64,000 nucleotides of DNA, taken from an uncultured bacterium. GTDB taxonomy: Bacteria > Spirochaetota > Leptospiria > Leptospirales > Leptonemataceae. The notes below the pieces were generated by a model, which saw only the letters and a program-made list of their open reading frames with translations, had not been told where the DNA came from and searched no databases. How positions within the stretch are numbered: position 1 is the stretch's first letter; every line of letters starts with the position of its first letter. A program made the translations under genes and the position numbers. This document shows, one piece after another, positions 28,542 to 38,135 of the stretch. The stretch covers positions 1 through 64,000 of the forward strand of contig CALFVU010000014.1 in NCBI GenBank assembly GCA_937928085.1. The letters run 5' to 3'.

Positions 28542-29900
28542 TTATCTTCCTCTAACAAAAAGAATACTACGTATTGTTTTAATAAGAATAGAAAAATCTA
28601 AAAGTAAAGAATAATTTTTAATATAATATAAATCATATTCTAATTTTTGAATGGTATCTTCTATAGAGGATCCATAAGGATACATAACTTGTGCCCATCC
28701 TGTAATTCCGGGAGTTACTAAATGACGGTAATAATAAAATGGTACTTTTTCTTTATAAATTTCTACTAGTTTGATCCATTCTGAACGAGGACCTATTAAA
28801 CTCAATTCTCCTTTAATTACATTCAAAAGTTGAGGAAGTTCATCCAATCTAGTTTTTCTTAAAAAATTACCTATCGGAGTCACTCTAGGATCTTTTTCTC
28901 GAGTGTAAGGATAAATTTTTTCCGCATCTTTGATCATCGTCCTAAATTTATAAGCAGTAAATATTTTATTATATCTACCTAAGCGCTCTTGTTTATAAAT
29001 TAAAGGAAAACCGTCACTGAAAAAAACTAAAATTAATAAGAAAGGCAAAAAGGGTAATAAAAACAATATTAAAATAAACACAATTAAAAGTTCAAAGATT
29101 CTTTTCATCCTTACTATACTCTGATTTTCTAAAATAACAAAACCTTTTGTAGAAAAAAACCAGTAATCATCAATATAATACAAAGGAATTTTAAAAAAAT
29201 AGTACTCGTAGAAATGAATTAAATCATAAACAAGATTTCCTTTCTGTTTGTATTCTAATAATTTCTGGATCTTCTTTGAGTCTAAATCTTTTTTTGCAAT
29301 AATCACTGCAGTCCATTTTTCTTCAAGTATACGATCAAATTCTTTTTCTTGTAAAATATAACTTTGATCATTTTCTTTCGAATCATATGAATCATACAAT
29401 AAATAAAAAACTTTCCATTTTCCACCTCTATATTCTATTTCTTTTTGAAAATTTTCTTTTACGTTTTGATCACAAATCACTAACAAACGAATGTTTAAAT
29501 TTTCTGGTTGTAGCCTAATATAAAAAAAATATCTTGATAAAGTAAAGAAAGTAGTAAAAAAAATGATGCTTATAAAAAATACTACTCTACTTTCGAAAAT
29601 GATGTTTTCATAGGGATTTAAAAAAAAACTAAATAATAAATAAAAAACAATCATAATAGGAATAGCTATAAAACTTTTATAATGAATAGGTAATTTTGAA
29701 AAATGACTCCAAGGATTATAAAGATCAAAAATGACAAAAAAAACGATACAAGTAAAAATATAAAACATTAAAATTATAAATTCAAAATCAGTTAAGAATT
29801 TTTGATATTTGATAGAATAAGGAAGTACGATAGAAAAATATAAAACGATTGCATCTAATAGCATCAATAATAGTTTATATTGCTTAAAATGATACTTCAT
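28542..29900 (-). CDS. Polyprenyl-phosphate sugar-1-phosphate transferase (polysaccharide initiation)
   Basis: Five N-terminal membrane segments are followed by a nucleotide-sugar-fold linker and the C-terminal catalytic domain of bacterial sugar transferases. Visible motifs include KRIFELLIVFIL, QERLGR, YKFRTM, RKTRLDELPQLLNVIKGE, LSLIGPR and PGITGWAQV. Such enzymes transfer a hexose-1-phosphate to undecaprenyl phosphate, starting O-antigen or exopolysaccharide assembly (WbaP/WcaJ type). The sugar is not predictable. The minus-strand leader carries 14 consecutive T five bases before the ATG. A GDP-mannose pyrophosphorylase lies 6 kb away. Confidence 0.92.
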   Translation of the reverse strand: MKYHFKQYKLLLMLLDAIVLYFSIVLPYSIKYQKFLTDFEFIILMFYIFTCIVFFVIFDLYNPWSHFSKLPIHYKSFIAIPIMIVFYLLFSFFLNPYENIIFESRVVFFISIIFFTTFFTLSRYFFYIRLQPENLNIRLLVICDQNVKENFQKEIEYRGGKWKVFYLLYDSYDSKENDQSYILQEKEFDRILEEKWTAVIIAKKDLDSKKIQKLLEYKQKGNLVYDLIHFYEYYFFKIPLYYIDDYWFFSTKGFVILENQSIVRMKRIFELLIVFILILFLLPFLPFLLILVFFSDGFPLIYKQERLGRYNKIFTAYKFRTMIKDAEKIYPYTREKDPRVTPIGNFLRKTRLDELPQLLNVIKGELSLIGPRSEWIKLVEIYKEKVPFYYYRHLVTPGITGWAQVMYPYGSSIEDTIQKLEYDLYYIKNYSLLLDFSILIKTIRSILFVRGR

Positions 29901-29905
29901 TAATG

Positions 29906-29919
29906 AAAAAAAAAAAAAA
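29906..29919 (-). repeat. Homopolymer tract of 14 A (T14 on the coding strand) before the sugar transferase
   Basis: Fourteen A on the plus strand, so 14 T in the 5' leader of the sugar transferase, ending five bases before its ATG. It is the longest single-base run noticed in the window and lies where slippage would change ribosome-site spacing or promoter spacing. Confidence 0.8.
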
Positions 29920-29941
29920 ATATTTCTAATGTAAACTATTT

Positions 29942-30433
29942 TTAATGTCTGATTGGCACTTCTATTCTTTGGTTACTGATGGTAATAAAAACTTTTTTGA
30001 TAGAACTCGGATTAATATGCTCGGGGAGTGGAAATCTTATCACATTATGATTTTGATCCAAAATTGTTTTTGGAAACTCTGGAATCATTTCGTATATTTT
30101 TTGATCAAAATCCATTTCAATTTTTAAAAGCTGAATCATAGCATCAGAATCAGGCTTAGTTGAGGAATCAACAAGAATGATAGTTTTGTTAATTTTAAAA
30201 TACAAATTCAAAGCATTAGTAATATCGTACTGTATTTCTGGAATAGTTTGATTTTTATAAATTTTTTTTAAAGTTCCTGTCCGATCTAAAATAACAAAAA
30301 CAACTACTATCAATAAAATATTTAAAAACATAATCTGAATTGCTTTGGAACTATAAGGAGAAGTTTTGTTTTTTCTTATATGCTCTTCAATTTCCTTTTT
30401 TAATTGTTCGGGACTTTTATAATGATACTTCAT
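29942..30433 (-). CDS. Single-pass membrane protein of unknown function
   Basis: This 163-residue protein has a basic cytoplasmic N-terminus (about 28 residues), one membrane helix (residues about 30-46) and a 115-residue extracytoplasmic domain without cysteines. I recognise no family. Its start overlaps the last 17 bases of the NAD(P)HX repair gene, so it is co-translated with it, and the sugar transferase follows after 41 bases. The topology would suit an envelope-assembly or sensory role, but nothing in the sequence shows which. Confidence 0.65.
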   Translation of the reverse strand: MKYHYKSPEQLKKEIEEHIRKNKTSPYSSKAIQIMFLNILLIVVVFVILDRTGTLKKIYKNQTIPEIQYDITNALNLYFKINKTIILVDSSTKPDSDAMIQLLKIEMDFDQKIYEMIPEFPKTILDQNHNVIRFPLPEHINPSSIKKVFITISNQRIEVPIRH

Positions 30434-32009
30434 TTTTTAAAAACTCTTTGATGTTTTGCAACTGCTCAAATGAAGTAGAAGTCTCGAAAGCAATCATATT
30501 TTGTAAAGAAAGTACAGTACGGATTGCAAAAACTAAATTTTCTGAAAAATTGTTTGAATTTAATTTACTAAAAATCCTTAAAAATAAACCCACCAATACA
30601 TCCCCACTCCCTGCTACTGCTAAATGCTGATTTTGATATTTCCACAAAAATACCTTATTTTTATAGTTTTCAAAAGGATATGGAAGAAAAAAAGAGATAG
30701 ACCCTTTAATTAAAATCGAACATCTTAATTGATGATGAAATTCCAAAATAGACTGCCAGTTTTTTACCAAATAAGGAAAAGCTCCCCCTAACTCTTTCCA
30801 TTCACCGATATGCGGGGTCAAAATTGTATATTTTCTTAGGGTTTCAGGATATTCTTGATCAAGAATGAATTTAGTTGCATATGCATCTAGAATAATTATA
30901 GGAACATTTTGTTGTTGAGATAGATATTGAAAAAATTTTATAAAGAAATCTTTGTATGTTTCAATATCTTTTGGCAAAACACCGCTACCAATTGCAATAC
31001 AATTTGGCAATTTAAGATAACGATACTGATCTATAAAAATATCTATTGTTCGAAAAATTATCGAAGGATCTGAGTTTAAGAATATCTCTTTCTCGCTAGA
31101 AAAATGGATAAGATGTAAAATTCCCCCTCCACTATAAAAAAAAGCTTTACTAGCTAAAAGCGAAGCTCCTTCTAAATTTTTAGAACCGGAAAATAACCAT
31201 CCATATCCACTACTATATTTATGATCAAATTTTTCTTTTAAAAGAAAAGAAAAATTATCTGTTTTTTCTAGATTAAGAAATTTAGTACTGGAATTGATTA
31301 CTTCGTTTTGTACCACAGGATCAAAACCACAAGGTAAATGATAAATTGTTGCTTTTGCATGGATTTTTGGATGTATAGATAAAGCTAATTTAGGCAAACC
31401 AAAACTAAAAATCAAATCCGGAATTGGTAGGTCAAAAAAATTAAGAAATTCATTTGAATTTAGATTCATATATTCTTCTGAAAGACCTGCAGGAATATCC
31501 ATAGCAATATGTGTAATCGGAAATTGTTGTTTATAAAGTTGAATTTTTTTTAATATATGACTAATAGGTTCTTTGGGTAGATCTTTCTGCCCCGATCCTA
31601 GTAAAGCTTCTATGAAAATAATATGTTTATATAGGAATAACTCTTCTTGTTTAAAGGTATTCCCAAGAAATTCTTCTAAAGGATGCAAAATGACTGTTTG
31701 TTTTAATAAATCGAAATAAAATTGACTACTTTCCGTTTTGGGAGGGTTATAAAAAACTTTAATCTGATTAGGTTTTACGTATAGAGAACTAATCATTAAA
31801 TAAGCCAAAGCAAATCCATCTCCTCCATTATTTCCACTTCCACACAAAAAAATATAGAAATAGCTATCTTTCAATAAATTCAAGTGTTGCAAGGTAATAC
31901 AAGCAGATTGACTAGCTAATCCCATTAAAATTTTTTCAGGTACACCTTTTTCTATAGTTCGCTGATCAATGATTTTTGCTTGCTCAAAAGTAAGATTTAC
32001 TACTTCCAT
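30417..32009 (-). CDS. nnr: Bifunctional NAD(P)HX epimerase / ADP-dependent dehydratase
   Basis: This enzyme repairs hydrated NADH and NADPH. The N-terminal YjeF_N epimerase domain has the CGSGNNGGDGFALAY motif and an aspartate in AMDIPAGL. The C-terminal ribokinase-like dehydratase domain has TPHIGEW and the AGSGDVLVG anion hole with its catalytic aspartate. At 530 residues it matches the usual fused form. It starts ten bases before the stop of the upstream lipoprotein-like gene and overlaps the next gene, giving a tight operon. Confidence 0.93.
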   Translation of the reverse strand: MEVVNLTFEQAKIIDQRTIEKGVPEKILMGLASQSACITLQHLNLLKDSYFYIFLCGSGNNGGDGFALAYLMISSLYVKPNQIKVFYNPPKTESSQFYFDLLKQTVILHPLEEFLGNTFKQEELFLYKHIIFIEALLGSGQKDLPKEPISHILKKIQLYKQQFPITHIAMDIPAGLSEEYMNLNSNEFLNFFDLPIPDLIFSFGLPKLALSIHPKIHAKATIYHLPCGFDPVVQNEVINSSTKFLNLEKTDNFSFLLKEKFDHKYSSGYGWLFSGSKNLEGASLLASKAFFYSGGGILHLIHFSSEKEIFLNSDPSIIFRTIDIFIDQYRYLKLPNCIAIGSGVLPKDIETYKDFFIKFFQYLSQQQNVPIIILDAYATKFILDQEYPETLRKYTILTPHIGEWKELGGAFPYLVKNWQSILEFHHQLRCSILIKGSISFFLPYPFENYKNKVFLWKYQNQHLAVAGSGDVLVGLFLRIFSKLNSNNFSENLVFAIRTVLSLQNMIAFETSTSFEQLQNIKEFLKNEVSL

Positions 32010-33115
32010 TCAATAATCTTATAAAAACTATCTTGTATTTTTGTACTAAAAAATCTTCCTTCGTTATTGATAAAAAATTCTTTCCAGAAATTTTTTTCCC
32101 AATCAAACACAATGCGATTTTTTTTTACATATTGATAATCATAATTATACACACGCAAGATCAAATCATCATTTTCATTGGCACCTAAAAATATATATTC
32201 ATTAGAAACTCCTAACAGAGAAAAATGGACATCGGAAATTTCTAACACAGAATGATAGGTATTATCTCGAAATTCATATAAAACTTTTCGATTGATTTGA
32301 TATTGATTTAAATTTCTAAACGAAACTTCAATCAAAAAAGAAATTTGTTTTTCTTTTAAAATAGGTTCTATTGTCTCTATCATAACTTTTTCTTTGTTAT
32401 TAGAAAGAAACTCTAGATTAACTTCATACGACTGAGTATTTTTAAAAAAATCATATAATTCTATTTTTTGTTTGATATCAGATATTTTATAAAAAAGAAA
32501 GATTGCATCTTTTGTACAGTAAAATTTATAAATGGGATTAAAAGATTGATTTTGATTTACAATAGAAAAAGCTTTCTCTTCTTTGAAAAGATTTGATTTT
32601 TGAATCAAATAAATTTTTGACAAACCCGGCTCCTTCGTTTCTGGATAAAGAATTGCAGGTAATCGATTTTCTGGCTCTTGTGGTTCTAAAATTTTGGATG
32701 TATCTTTTTGTTCGTAAATCTGAAAAACAAAATAAAGATCAGTTATACAAGATTGACCAATAACTCCAGAAGGAAGATTTATAATAGAAATTTTAGAAAA
32801 TTTTTTTACAATCTCTTCTTTTGTATTTTTAGGAGTGAATATCCACTCAGGCTTAACTGAATTCTGAAAATAAAAATAAAAATTATTTTCTGGAACAGGT
32901 AGTAAAATTTCATCTTTAAATATAGCTGGATCTTGAGGAAGAAAATAAATCACGTTTTCTTCAACAGAAATGGGTAATACAAATTTTTGTTCTTGCTTTT
33001 CTGAATCTTTTTGTAATTCCATAGAAAAAAATTCTGTCTGAACTAAATCATTAGTCCCAAATCCTAGACAATGGAAGATACTAAACAAAACAATCAGATA
33101 TACAAAAAGTTTCAC
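32000..33115 (-). CDS. Exported protein, probable lipoprotein, of unknown function
   Basis: The N-terminus (MKLFVYLIVLFSIFHC) is a short signal sequence ending in a cysteine at residue 16. It may be a lipobox, although histidine before the cysteine is unusual. About 355 residues of mostly beta-type sequence follow, with repeated aromatic residues (for example FYFYFQN, YNYDYQYVKKN), suggesting a beta-propeller-like or sandwich domain; this is a guess. No family is recognised. It is the first gene in the operon with nnr, and its 3' end overlaps the nnr start by ten bases. Confidence 0.7.
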   Translation of the reverse strand: MKLFVYLIVLFSIFHCLGFGTNDLVQTEFFSMELQKDSEKQEQKFVLPISVEENVIYFLPQDPAIFKDEILLPVPENNFYFYFQNSVKPEWIFTPKNTKEEIVKKFSKISIINLPSGVIGQSCITDLYFVFQIYEQKDTSKILEPQEPENRLPAILYPETKEPGLSKIYLIQKSNLFKEEKAFSIVNQNQSFNPIYKFYCTKDAIFLFYKISDIKQKIELYDFFKNTQSYEVNLEFLSNNKEKVMIETIEPILKEKQISFLIEVSFRNLNQYQINRKVLYEFRDNTYHSVLEISDVHFSLLGVSNEYIFLGANENDDLILRVYNYDYQYVKKNRIVFDWEKNFWKEFFINNEGRFFSTKIQDSFYKIIEWK

Positions 33116-33218
33116 TAATGGTTATGTAAAAAAAGAAAATTTTTTTGTCAAACAATTCATAAAATATTAAAAAAAAGAAAATAAACTCGTTTTCTAAATC
33201 TTAAAATTTTAATATACT

Positions 33219-34445
33219 TTACGCTTCTGTTTTTGAATCTTCACAAGAATATATAATTTTTTTAGATTCTAAATTCGATAGTTCTTTATCTGAATAAAAT
33301 TCGCTTAAAATAGATTTTGTATGTTCACCTAATTTGGGAGGTGGCAATCTAAGATGAACGAATTCTTTAGAAAATGCAAATGGTGAAAATAGCATTTTTA
33401 TAGTTCCAACTTCTTTATCGTTAATTTGTATAATAGTTTCTCGATTTAATAAATCTACATTTTCTAATGCTTCTTTTAAAGTCAAAACAGGTGTAAGACA
33501 ACAGTTTGGATTTTCAAACAAAAACTCTAAATCTTTATAAGTTTTTTCTTTAAAAAAATCTGCCAACTCTTTTTTAACTTCTTCGAATTTTCCGTCTAGA
33601 GTTTTTTGTAATAAATCTGAACGTCCAATTTGTTTTAAAAAAACACTAAAAAACTGTCCTTCCAAAGCAGCTAATACAACAAAACGTCCATCTTTACATT
33701 CATATAAGTTATAATTTGGTAGTTTTCCACTTAAATAAGTTTCATTTCTTTGAATTTCTTTTCCGGAAGATATTAGATCTGCTATAGAAAGAAAAGCAAC
33801 AGGTAAAACAGAATCCTTTATGCTAATGTCTAAATATTGCCCTTTTTTTGTTTTTTCTTTATAAAATAAAGCTACTAAAATTGACGACAATGCTGTCATT
33901 GTTCCACCCAAAATATCAGCAATTTGTATTGCAGGAAGTACTGGTTTTGTATCTCCTATTAAATCTAAAATTCCAGAAAGAGCTAAGTAATTTGCATCGT
34001 GTCCCGCAAATTCTCTAAATTTCGAGTTTTGACCATAGCCAGAAATCGAACAATAAATTAGGTCTGGTTTAATATCTTTTAGATCTTCATAACCCAGACC
34101 TAATTCTTGCATCATCATTGGTCGAAATCCTTCTACTACCACATCAACTGTAGGAATAATTTTTTTTAAAATCTCTACCCCCTCTTTTTTTTTAAAATTA
34201 ATACTAATAGATTTTTTATTTCGATTTAAAAAATAATAATAAGAGCTGATTTTGGAATTAGGTAAAAAACTTCCCATTTTTCTTGTTGTGTCCCAAGCAT
34301 TTGGATGTTCTACTTTAATCACCTCCGCCCCCAAATCTCCAAGATACATCGTACATATAGGACCAGGTAGTAACATTGTAAAATCGAGAATACGAATTCC
34401 TGCTAATGGGCCCTGATTGGATTCGTGATATTGTTTGACTTTCAT
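33219..34445 (-). CDS. CaiB/BaiF family CoA-transferase or alpha-methylacyl-CoA racemase
   Basis: This is a type III CoA-transferase-fold enzyme of 408 residues. The N-terminal GPLAGIRILDFTMLLPGPICTMYLGDLGAEVIKVE is diagnostic. GHDANYLALSG matches the active-site His/Asp region of alpha-methylacyl-CoA racemase, and AIQIADILGGTM holds the second catalytic aspartate. The racemase subgroup keeps both, which fits here, so 2-methylacyl-CoA racemisation is more likely than carnitine-type CoA transfer. No fatty-acid genes are adjacent. It is divergent from the TPR gene. Confidence 0.85.
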   Translation of the reverse strand: MKVKQYHESNQGPLAGIRILDFTMLLPGPICTMYLGDLGAEVIKVEHPNAWDTTRKMGSFLPNSKISSYYYFLNRNKKSISINFKKKEGVEILKKIIPTVDVVVEGFRPMMMQELGLGYEDLKDIKPDLIYCSISGYGQNSKFREFAGHDANYLALSGILDLIGDTKPVLPAIQIADILGGTMTALSSILVALFYKEKTKKGQYLDISIKDSVLPVAFLSIADLISSGKEIQRNETYLSGKLPNYNLYECKDGRFVVLAALEGQFFSVFLKQIGRSDLLQKTLDGKFEEVKKELADFFKEKTYKDLEFLFENPNCCLTPVLTLKEALENVDLLNRETIIQINDKEVGTIKMLFSPFAFSKEFVHLRLPPPKLGEHTKSILSEFYSDKELSNLESKKIIYSCEDSKTEA

Positions 34446-34503
34446 AGGATTTCAAAATTTCCTGATTGACTTTTTAATCAATTCTAAATTCTTTTTCTTA
34501 AGA

Positions 34504-35508
34504 ATGTTTGAGATAAAACTGTTTTTAACTATAATTTTTTTTTTCTTCATTAGTAGAATCAACTCACTTAACATAGAGTTAAATTTTGAAAAATATTTCG
34601 AAAGAAAGCAAAATTTGATTTTTAAAGATTTTCCAGAACTTTTGATTTTAGAGAATGAATATTTAAGTACGTTTCCTAAAACAAGCTATCTATTCGAACT
34701 ATCAGATTCTGATTTTATTCTATGTAAAGAAAATCCAAAATATCCAAGCTCAAAAAAAATTTCAAGTAATAGGATTATATATAAGGATTTAGAGTTTAAT
34801 GACACAGGAAAATTCAATAATTTTATTATAGAAACATTTCTTAAATTTAAAAACTATAACGAAACTATGAAAGGTTTAGAAGTGGGTTATCAATCCGATC
34901 CTTTATTTTTTGCATTTTTGTATAATTTAGGTAGATTTAATTTTTTACAAAAAGAGTATGCTAAAAGTATATTTTATTTCAAAAAAATATTATATTATTT
35001 TCCGAATTATCCAAGAGCTCACTACTATTTAGGAAAAAATTATTATTCGTTAAGAGACGAAATTTTAGGCGAGTATCATTTTCGTAAAGCAATTCAGCTA
35101 GAACCTGAGCAAATCCAATATCTTGTAGATTTTATCTCAATTCTTTATGAGAAAAAGCAATTTTCAAAAGCTCAACTTTATTCTTCATATGGAGAAAAAA
35201 AATTTGGAAATCATCCGTTTTTTCTTATTTTTAAGATTAAACAACTTACGAAAGAAAAAAAATTTAGCGAAGCATTACAAATTTTTAATAAAATTTCAAA
35301 CCAATCGTTAGACGAATTTCAGAGATTAGAATTGAAATTTGCAAAATCTCAATTATTAGAACAAATTCAAGATTTAGAAAACGCTTTAAAAGAAATTGAA
35401 GAAATTTTACAATCAAATCATACATCATTTTTTAACCAATACCCAAAAGAAAATATTCTTCAACAAAGAGAAAGAATAAAAAAAATTATAGATGCATATA
35501 AATATTAA
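34504..35508 (+). CDS. Secreted or anchored TPR-repeat protein
   Basis: An N-terminal hydrophobic stretch (MFEIKLFLTIIFFFFISRINS) looks like a signal peptide or anchor. The middle holds at least three tetratricopeptide repeats (FLYNLGRFNFLQKEYAKSIF, RAHYYLGKNYYSL, KAIQLEPE), which usually mediate protein-protein contacts. ATG at 34504 is chosen; the frame is open back to a TTG at 34435 but that start would lie against the divergent CaiB gene. The partner is unknown. It converges on manC. Confidence 0.75.
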   Translation: MFEIKLFLTIIFFFFISRINSLNIELNFEKYFERKQNLIFKDFPELLILENEYLSTFPKTSYLFELSDSDFILCKENPKYPSSKKISSNRIIYKDLEFNDTGKFNNFIIETFLKFKNYNETMKGLEVGYQSDPLFFAFLYNLGRFNFLQKEYAKSIFYFKKILYYFPNYPRAHYYLGKNYYSLRDEILGEYHFRKAIQLEPEQIQYLVDFISILYEKKQFSKAQLYSSYGEKKFGNHPFFLIFKIKQLTKEKKFSEALQIFNKISNQSLDEFQRLELKFAKSQLLEQIQDLENALKEIEEILQSNHTSFFNQYPKENILQQRERIKKIIDAYKY

Positions 35509-35525
35509 AAACTTTATAAAATTAT

Positions 35526-36611
35526 TTATAAATATTTTTTTAAATTAGGATGATCGTTTATGTTTTTGAGCATAGATTTGATTGCATCAAGTTTGCTTTT
35601 ATTTGCAATAAAAAATACATCGTTGGTTTCTACAAAAATACAATTTTCAATACCCAAAAGAGCATATAGTTTTTCTGACTCCCCTAAAACGATATTATTA
35701 AAAGATTCAAACGAAAAAAAATTTGCTTTTTTAGGTATGATCATTATGTTTTGTTTATCATCCAATGATGATTTTTGTGATTGGTAAATTCTTTCTAAAG
35801 AAAGCCAAGTTCCTACATCGTCCCAAATAAAAGAAGACTCTACAACAGCAATTTTTTTTGCTTTTTCCATAATTGCTATATCAATAGGTTGATTAGGAAT
35901 TTCGGGAAAAATTTGTTTTAATTGTTTTGGCTTTTTATAGTTTTCCTTAATTGGATTCAAAATTTCAGGAGCATTTTTTTCGAATTCCTCCAAAATCGCA
36001 GTTCCTTTCCATATAAAAATTCCTGAATTCCAATAAAAACCTTTTTTTAAATATTCTAAAGCTCGTGATAATTCTGGCTTTTCGTGAAATTGAATAACTT
36101 CATACACATTTTCATCGATTTTATTTCCTTTTTGAATATATCCATAACCAATTTCTGGTCGAGATGGTATAATCCCACAAGTAACCAGGTATCCTTGCTT
36201 TGCAATTTCTATCGCATTTTCTATTGTTTTTTTAAAATCTTCTAAGGGGTAAATATAGTGGTCTGCACTTAATATCACATAAATCGTATTTTCGTATTGT
36301 TCTTCTAGATTCAAGGTAGCTAAAGCAATAATCGGTGCTGTATTTCTTCCTACAGGTTCCACGATAAATTGACTTTTAGAAATTTTCATTGATTTTACAA
36401 TTTCTTTTTTTAAATATTCATTACATCCTATATAAATTTTTTTAGTATCTGTTATTAACCTTGCTCTTATATAGGTTTCCTCTAATAAACTCTTAGAAGA
36501 ATAAATCTTCTGTAATTGTTTGGGTTTATTTTCAGTAGATTTTGGCCACAATCTTTCTCCCTTACCGCCAGCCAAAATCAAAACAATTATGTGAGTTTTT
36601 TGGTTTTTCAT
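35526..36611 (-). CDS. manC: Mannose-1-phosphate guanylyltransferase (GDP-mannose pyrophosphorylase)
   Basis: The enzyme makes GDP-mannose from GTP and mannose-1-phosphate. The nucleotide-binding motif is LAGGKGERLWPKS. The family also shows KPKQLQKIY, FIVEPVGRNTAPIIA and FHEKPE. At 361 residues it lacks the phosphomannose isomerase domain of bifunctional AlgA/ManC proteins, so it is a single-function enzyme. It is the last gene of the hfq-SPFH-manC run, 11 bases after the SPFH gene. GDP-mannose would feed the surface polysaccharide pathway that also uses the sugar transferase at 28542. Confidence 0.92.
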   Translation of the reverse strand: MKNQKTHIIVLILAGGKGERLWPKSTENKPKQLQKIYSSKSLLEETYIRARLITDTKKIYIGCNEYLKKEIVKSMKISKSQFIVEPVGRNTAPIIALATLNLEEQYENTIYVILSADHYIYPLEDFKKTIENAIEIAKQGYLVTCGIIPSRPEIGYGYIQKGNKIDENVYEVIQFHEKPELSRALEYLKKGFYWNSGIFIWKGTAILEEFEKNAPEILNPIKENYKKPKQLKQIFPEIPNQPIDIAIMEKAKKIAVVESSFIWDDVGTWLSLERIYQSQKSSLDDKQNIMIIPKKANFFSFESFNNIVLGESEKLYALLGIENCIFVETNDVFFIANKSKLDAIKSMLKNINDHPNLKKYL

Positions 36612-36622
36612 ATTGTTTCCTT

Positions 36623-37588
36623 TTATGGTGGAGTTTTATCAATAAAAGGTTTTTGATTTTTTTCTAAATCAAGGAATTTTTTGATCTGTAGTTCTTTAGA
36701 TTCTGTTTTAGGATTTTCTGGTAAAATTTTTTTTATCATAGAAGAATGATTCCAAAATAATTCTGTGGGAAAATAAATAAATTTAGCTTCGGATGACATT
36801 TTTTCTATTTTTAAGAATTCTTGTATTTCGGGATATTTTCGGATCAGATTCGCAAGATCTTCTAAGCGTTTTTTTTCGTATTCAAATAAAATTAATTTTG
36901 ACTCTTTTTCTGCTTTAGCTTCATCGATTAAAGCTGAGCGTTCTAACTTCTTTTCTAAAAACTTTTTACTTTCTTGCAAAACAATTTTATATTGTTCTCC
37001 ATCCGGAACATAAATATCTTGAATGTAAACACGAGTAAAATATATACCCTCATTTTTAAAAATTTCATTCACTTCTTGTAAAAAACCATTATGAAAATAA
37101 TTTTTTAGAATTGCTTCTCCATTGAAAAGATTCTCTTCGATTTTTAATTTTTCTTTTAATGAATGATACAAAAGATCATTTAGTCGAATTTTTAAGTAAT
37201 CATCTAAACCTTCTTGATTTTTCTTAGATAATTTCATAAACAAATCGATAACATTTTCTAGATCGATATTATATATATAAACCAGATCTAATTTAACAGA
37301 AAAAGATTCATCTAATCCTAAAATCGGATTTACCGATAAAGGATAAAAATAAGTAAACTTTAAAGTTAAAAATTGATTTTGTAATGAATGAAGCCGTATC
37401 CTATTGGGAATGACATTTCTAAAAATAAAAGCATAACTCTCTGGGGGAATCACTCTCCTTTCTATCCCCCACTCAGAATCTTCAATAATTAGAATTTGAT
37501 TAAATCCCGATCTAATAAAGCTTTTATAAAATAGATACGAAATCCCTAATAAGAAAAATAAAACATAAATCTTTTTTTTAAAAGTCAT
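36623..37588 (-). CDS. SPFH/Band-7-like membrane protein
   Basis: A single N-terminal membrane helix (residues about 5-23) is followed by a domain of roughly 200 residues. Its strand-helix pattern resembles the SPFH (prohibitin/stomatin) fold, including VYIQDIYVPDGEQYKIVLQESKKFLEKKLERSALIDEAKAE leading into a charged helix. SPFH proteins form membrane-attached ring assemblies. The match is by pattern and not certain. It begins ten bases after hfq and ends 11 bases before manC, so it probably shares their transcript. Confidence 0.6.
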   Translation of the reverse strand: MTFKKKIYVLFFLLGISYLFYKSFIRSGFNQILIIEDSEWGIERRVIPPESYAFIFRNVIPNRIRLHSLQNQFLTLKFTYFYPLSVNPILGLDESFSVKLDLVYIYNIDLENVIDLFMKLSKKNQEGLDDYLKIRLNDLLYHSLKEKLKIEENLFNGEAILKNYFHNGFLQEVNEIFKNEGIYFTRVYIQDIYVPDGEQYKIVLQESKKFLEKKLERSALIDEAKAEKESKLILFEYEKKRLEDLANLIRKYPEIQEFLKIEKMSSEAKFIYFPTELFWNHSSMIKKILPENPKTESKELQIKKFLDLEKNQKPFIDKTPP

Positions 37589-37598
37589 TCATTTATCT

Positions 37599-37817
37599 TT
37601 AATCAATTGTAACAGAAGGAGGAATTACGATTGTAGAGATTGCATGCTTATATAATAAACTTTTTTTATTTTCTGACTCTATTACAATAGTAAAATTATC
37701 AAAACTTAATACTTTTCCTTTCAGAGGCACTCCATTCATTAAATAAAAAGTCAACTCCCCGGATTGATTTTTAGCCTTGTTCAATATATAATCTTGTATG
37801 TTGTTTTTTTCTGTCAT
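37599..37817 (-). CDS. hfq: RNA chaperone Hfq
   Basis: Hfq is the Sm-like hexameric RNA chaperone that pairs small RNAs with mRNAs. The sequence carries Sm1 ([28 protein letters not shown]) and Sm2 ([13 protein letters not shown]), the bacterial Hfq signature (typical YKHAIS). It is only 72 residues from the ATG at 37817, so it lacks the long C-terminal tail of enterobacterial Hfq. The ATG at 37841 gives eight extra residues and has no ribosome binding site. The 294 bases upstream contain only A+T-rich sequence with an 11-base tandem duplication near 37986-38007. Confidence 0.9.
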   Translation of the reverse strand: MTEKNNIQDYILNKAKNQSGELTFYLMNGVPLKGKVLSFDNFTIVIESENKKSLLYKHAISTIVIPPSVTID

Positions 37818-38135
37818 ATCTATATTACCTTTTTTTATCATTTGAATATGAATCTACATAAAATGTTAATAGCTTAAAAAATAATAAAAGTTTCTTTGTC
37901 AAATCAATTAGTTTTTGAAGAATTTGATTTTTTTAAAAAATCATCAATGTATCTAATTAAAATTTCATTATTTTAACTTTTTTTTACATTTTATATACAT
38001 TTTATATATGAATCATTAAGACGAATATATTTATATCCATTTTTAAATTACTAATATGAATTTAATTTTATAGTAATTGTTTTAAGAGGCATCTTTATTC
38101 TCATTATTTTGTAAAACGAATGATTTTAAAAAAAT

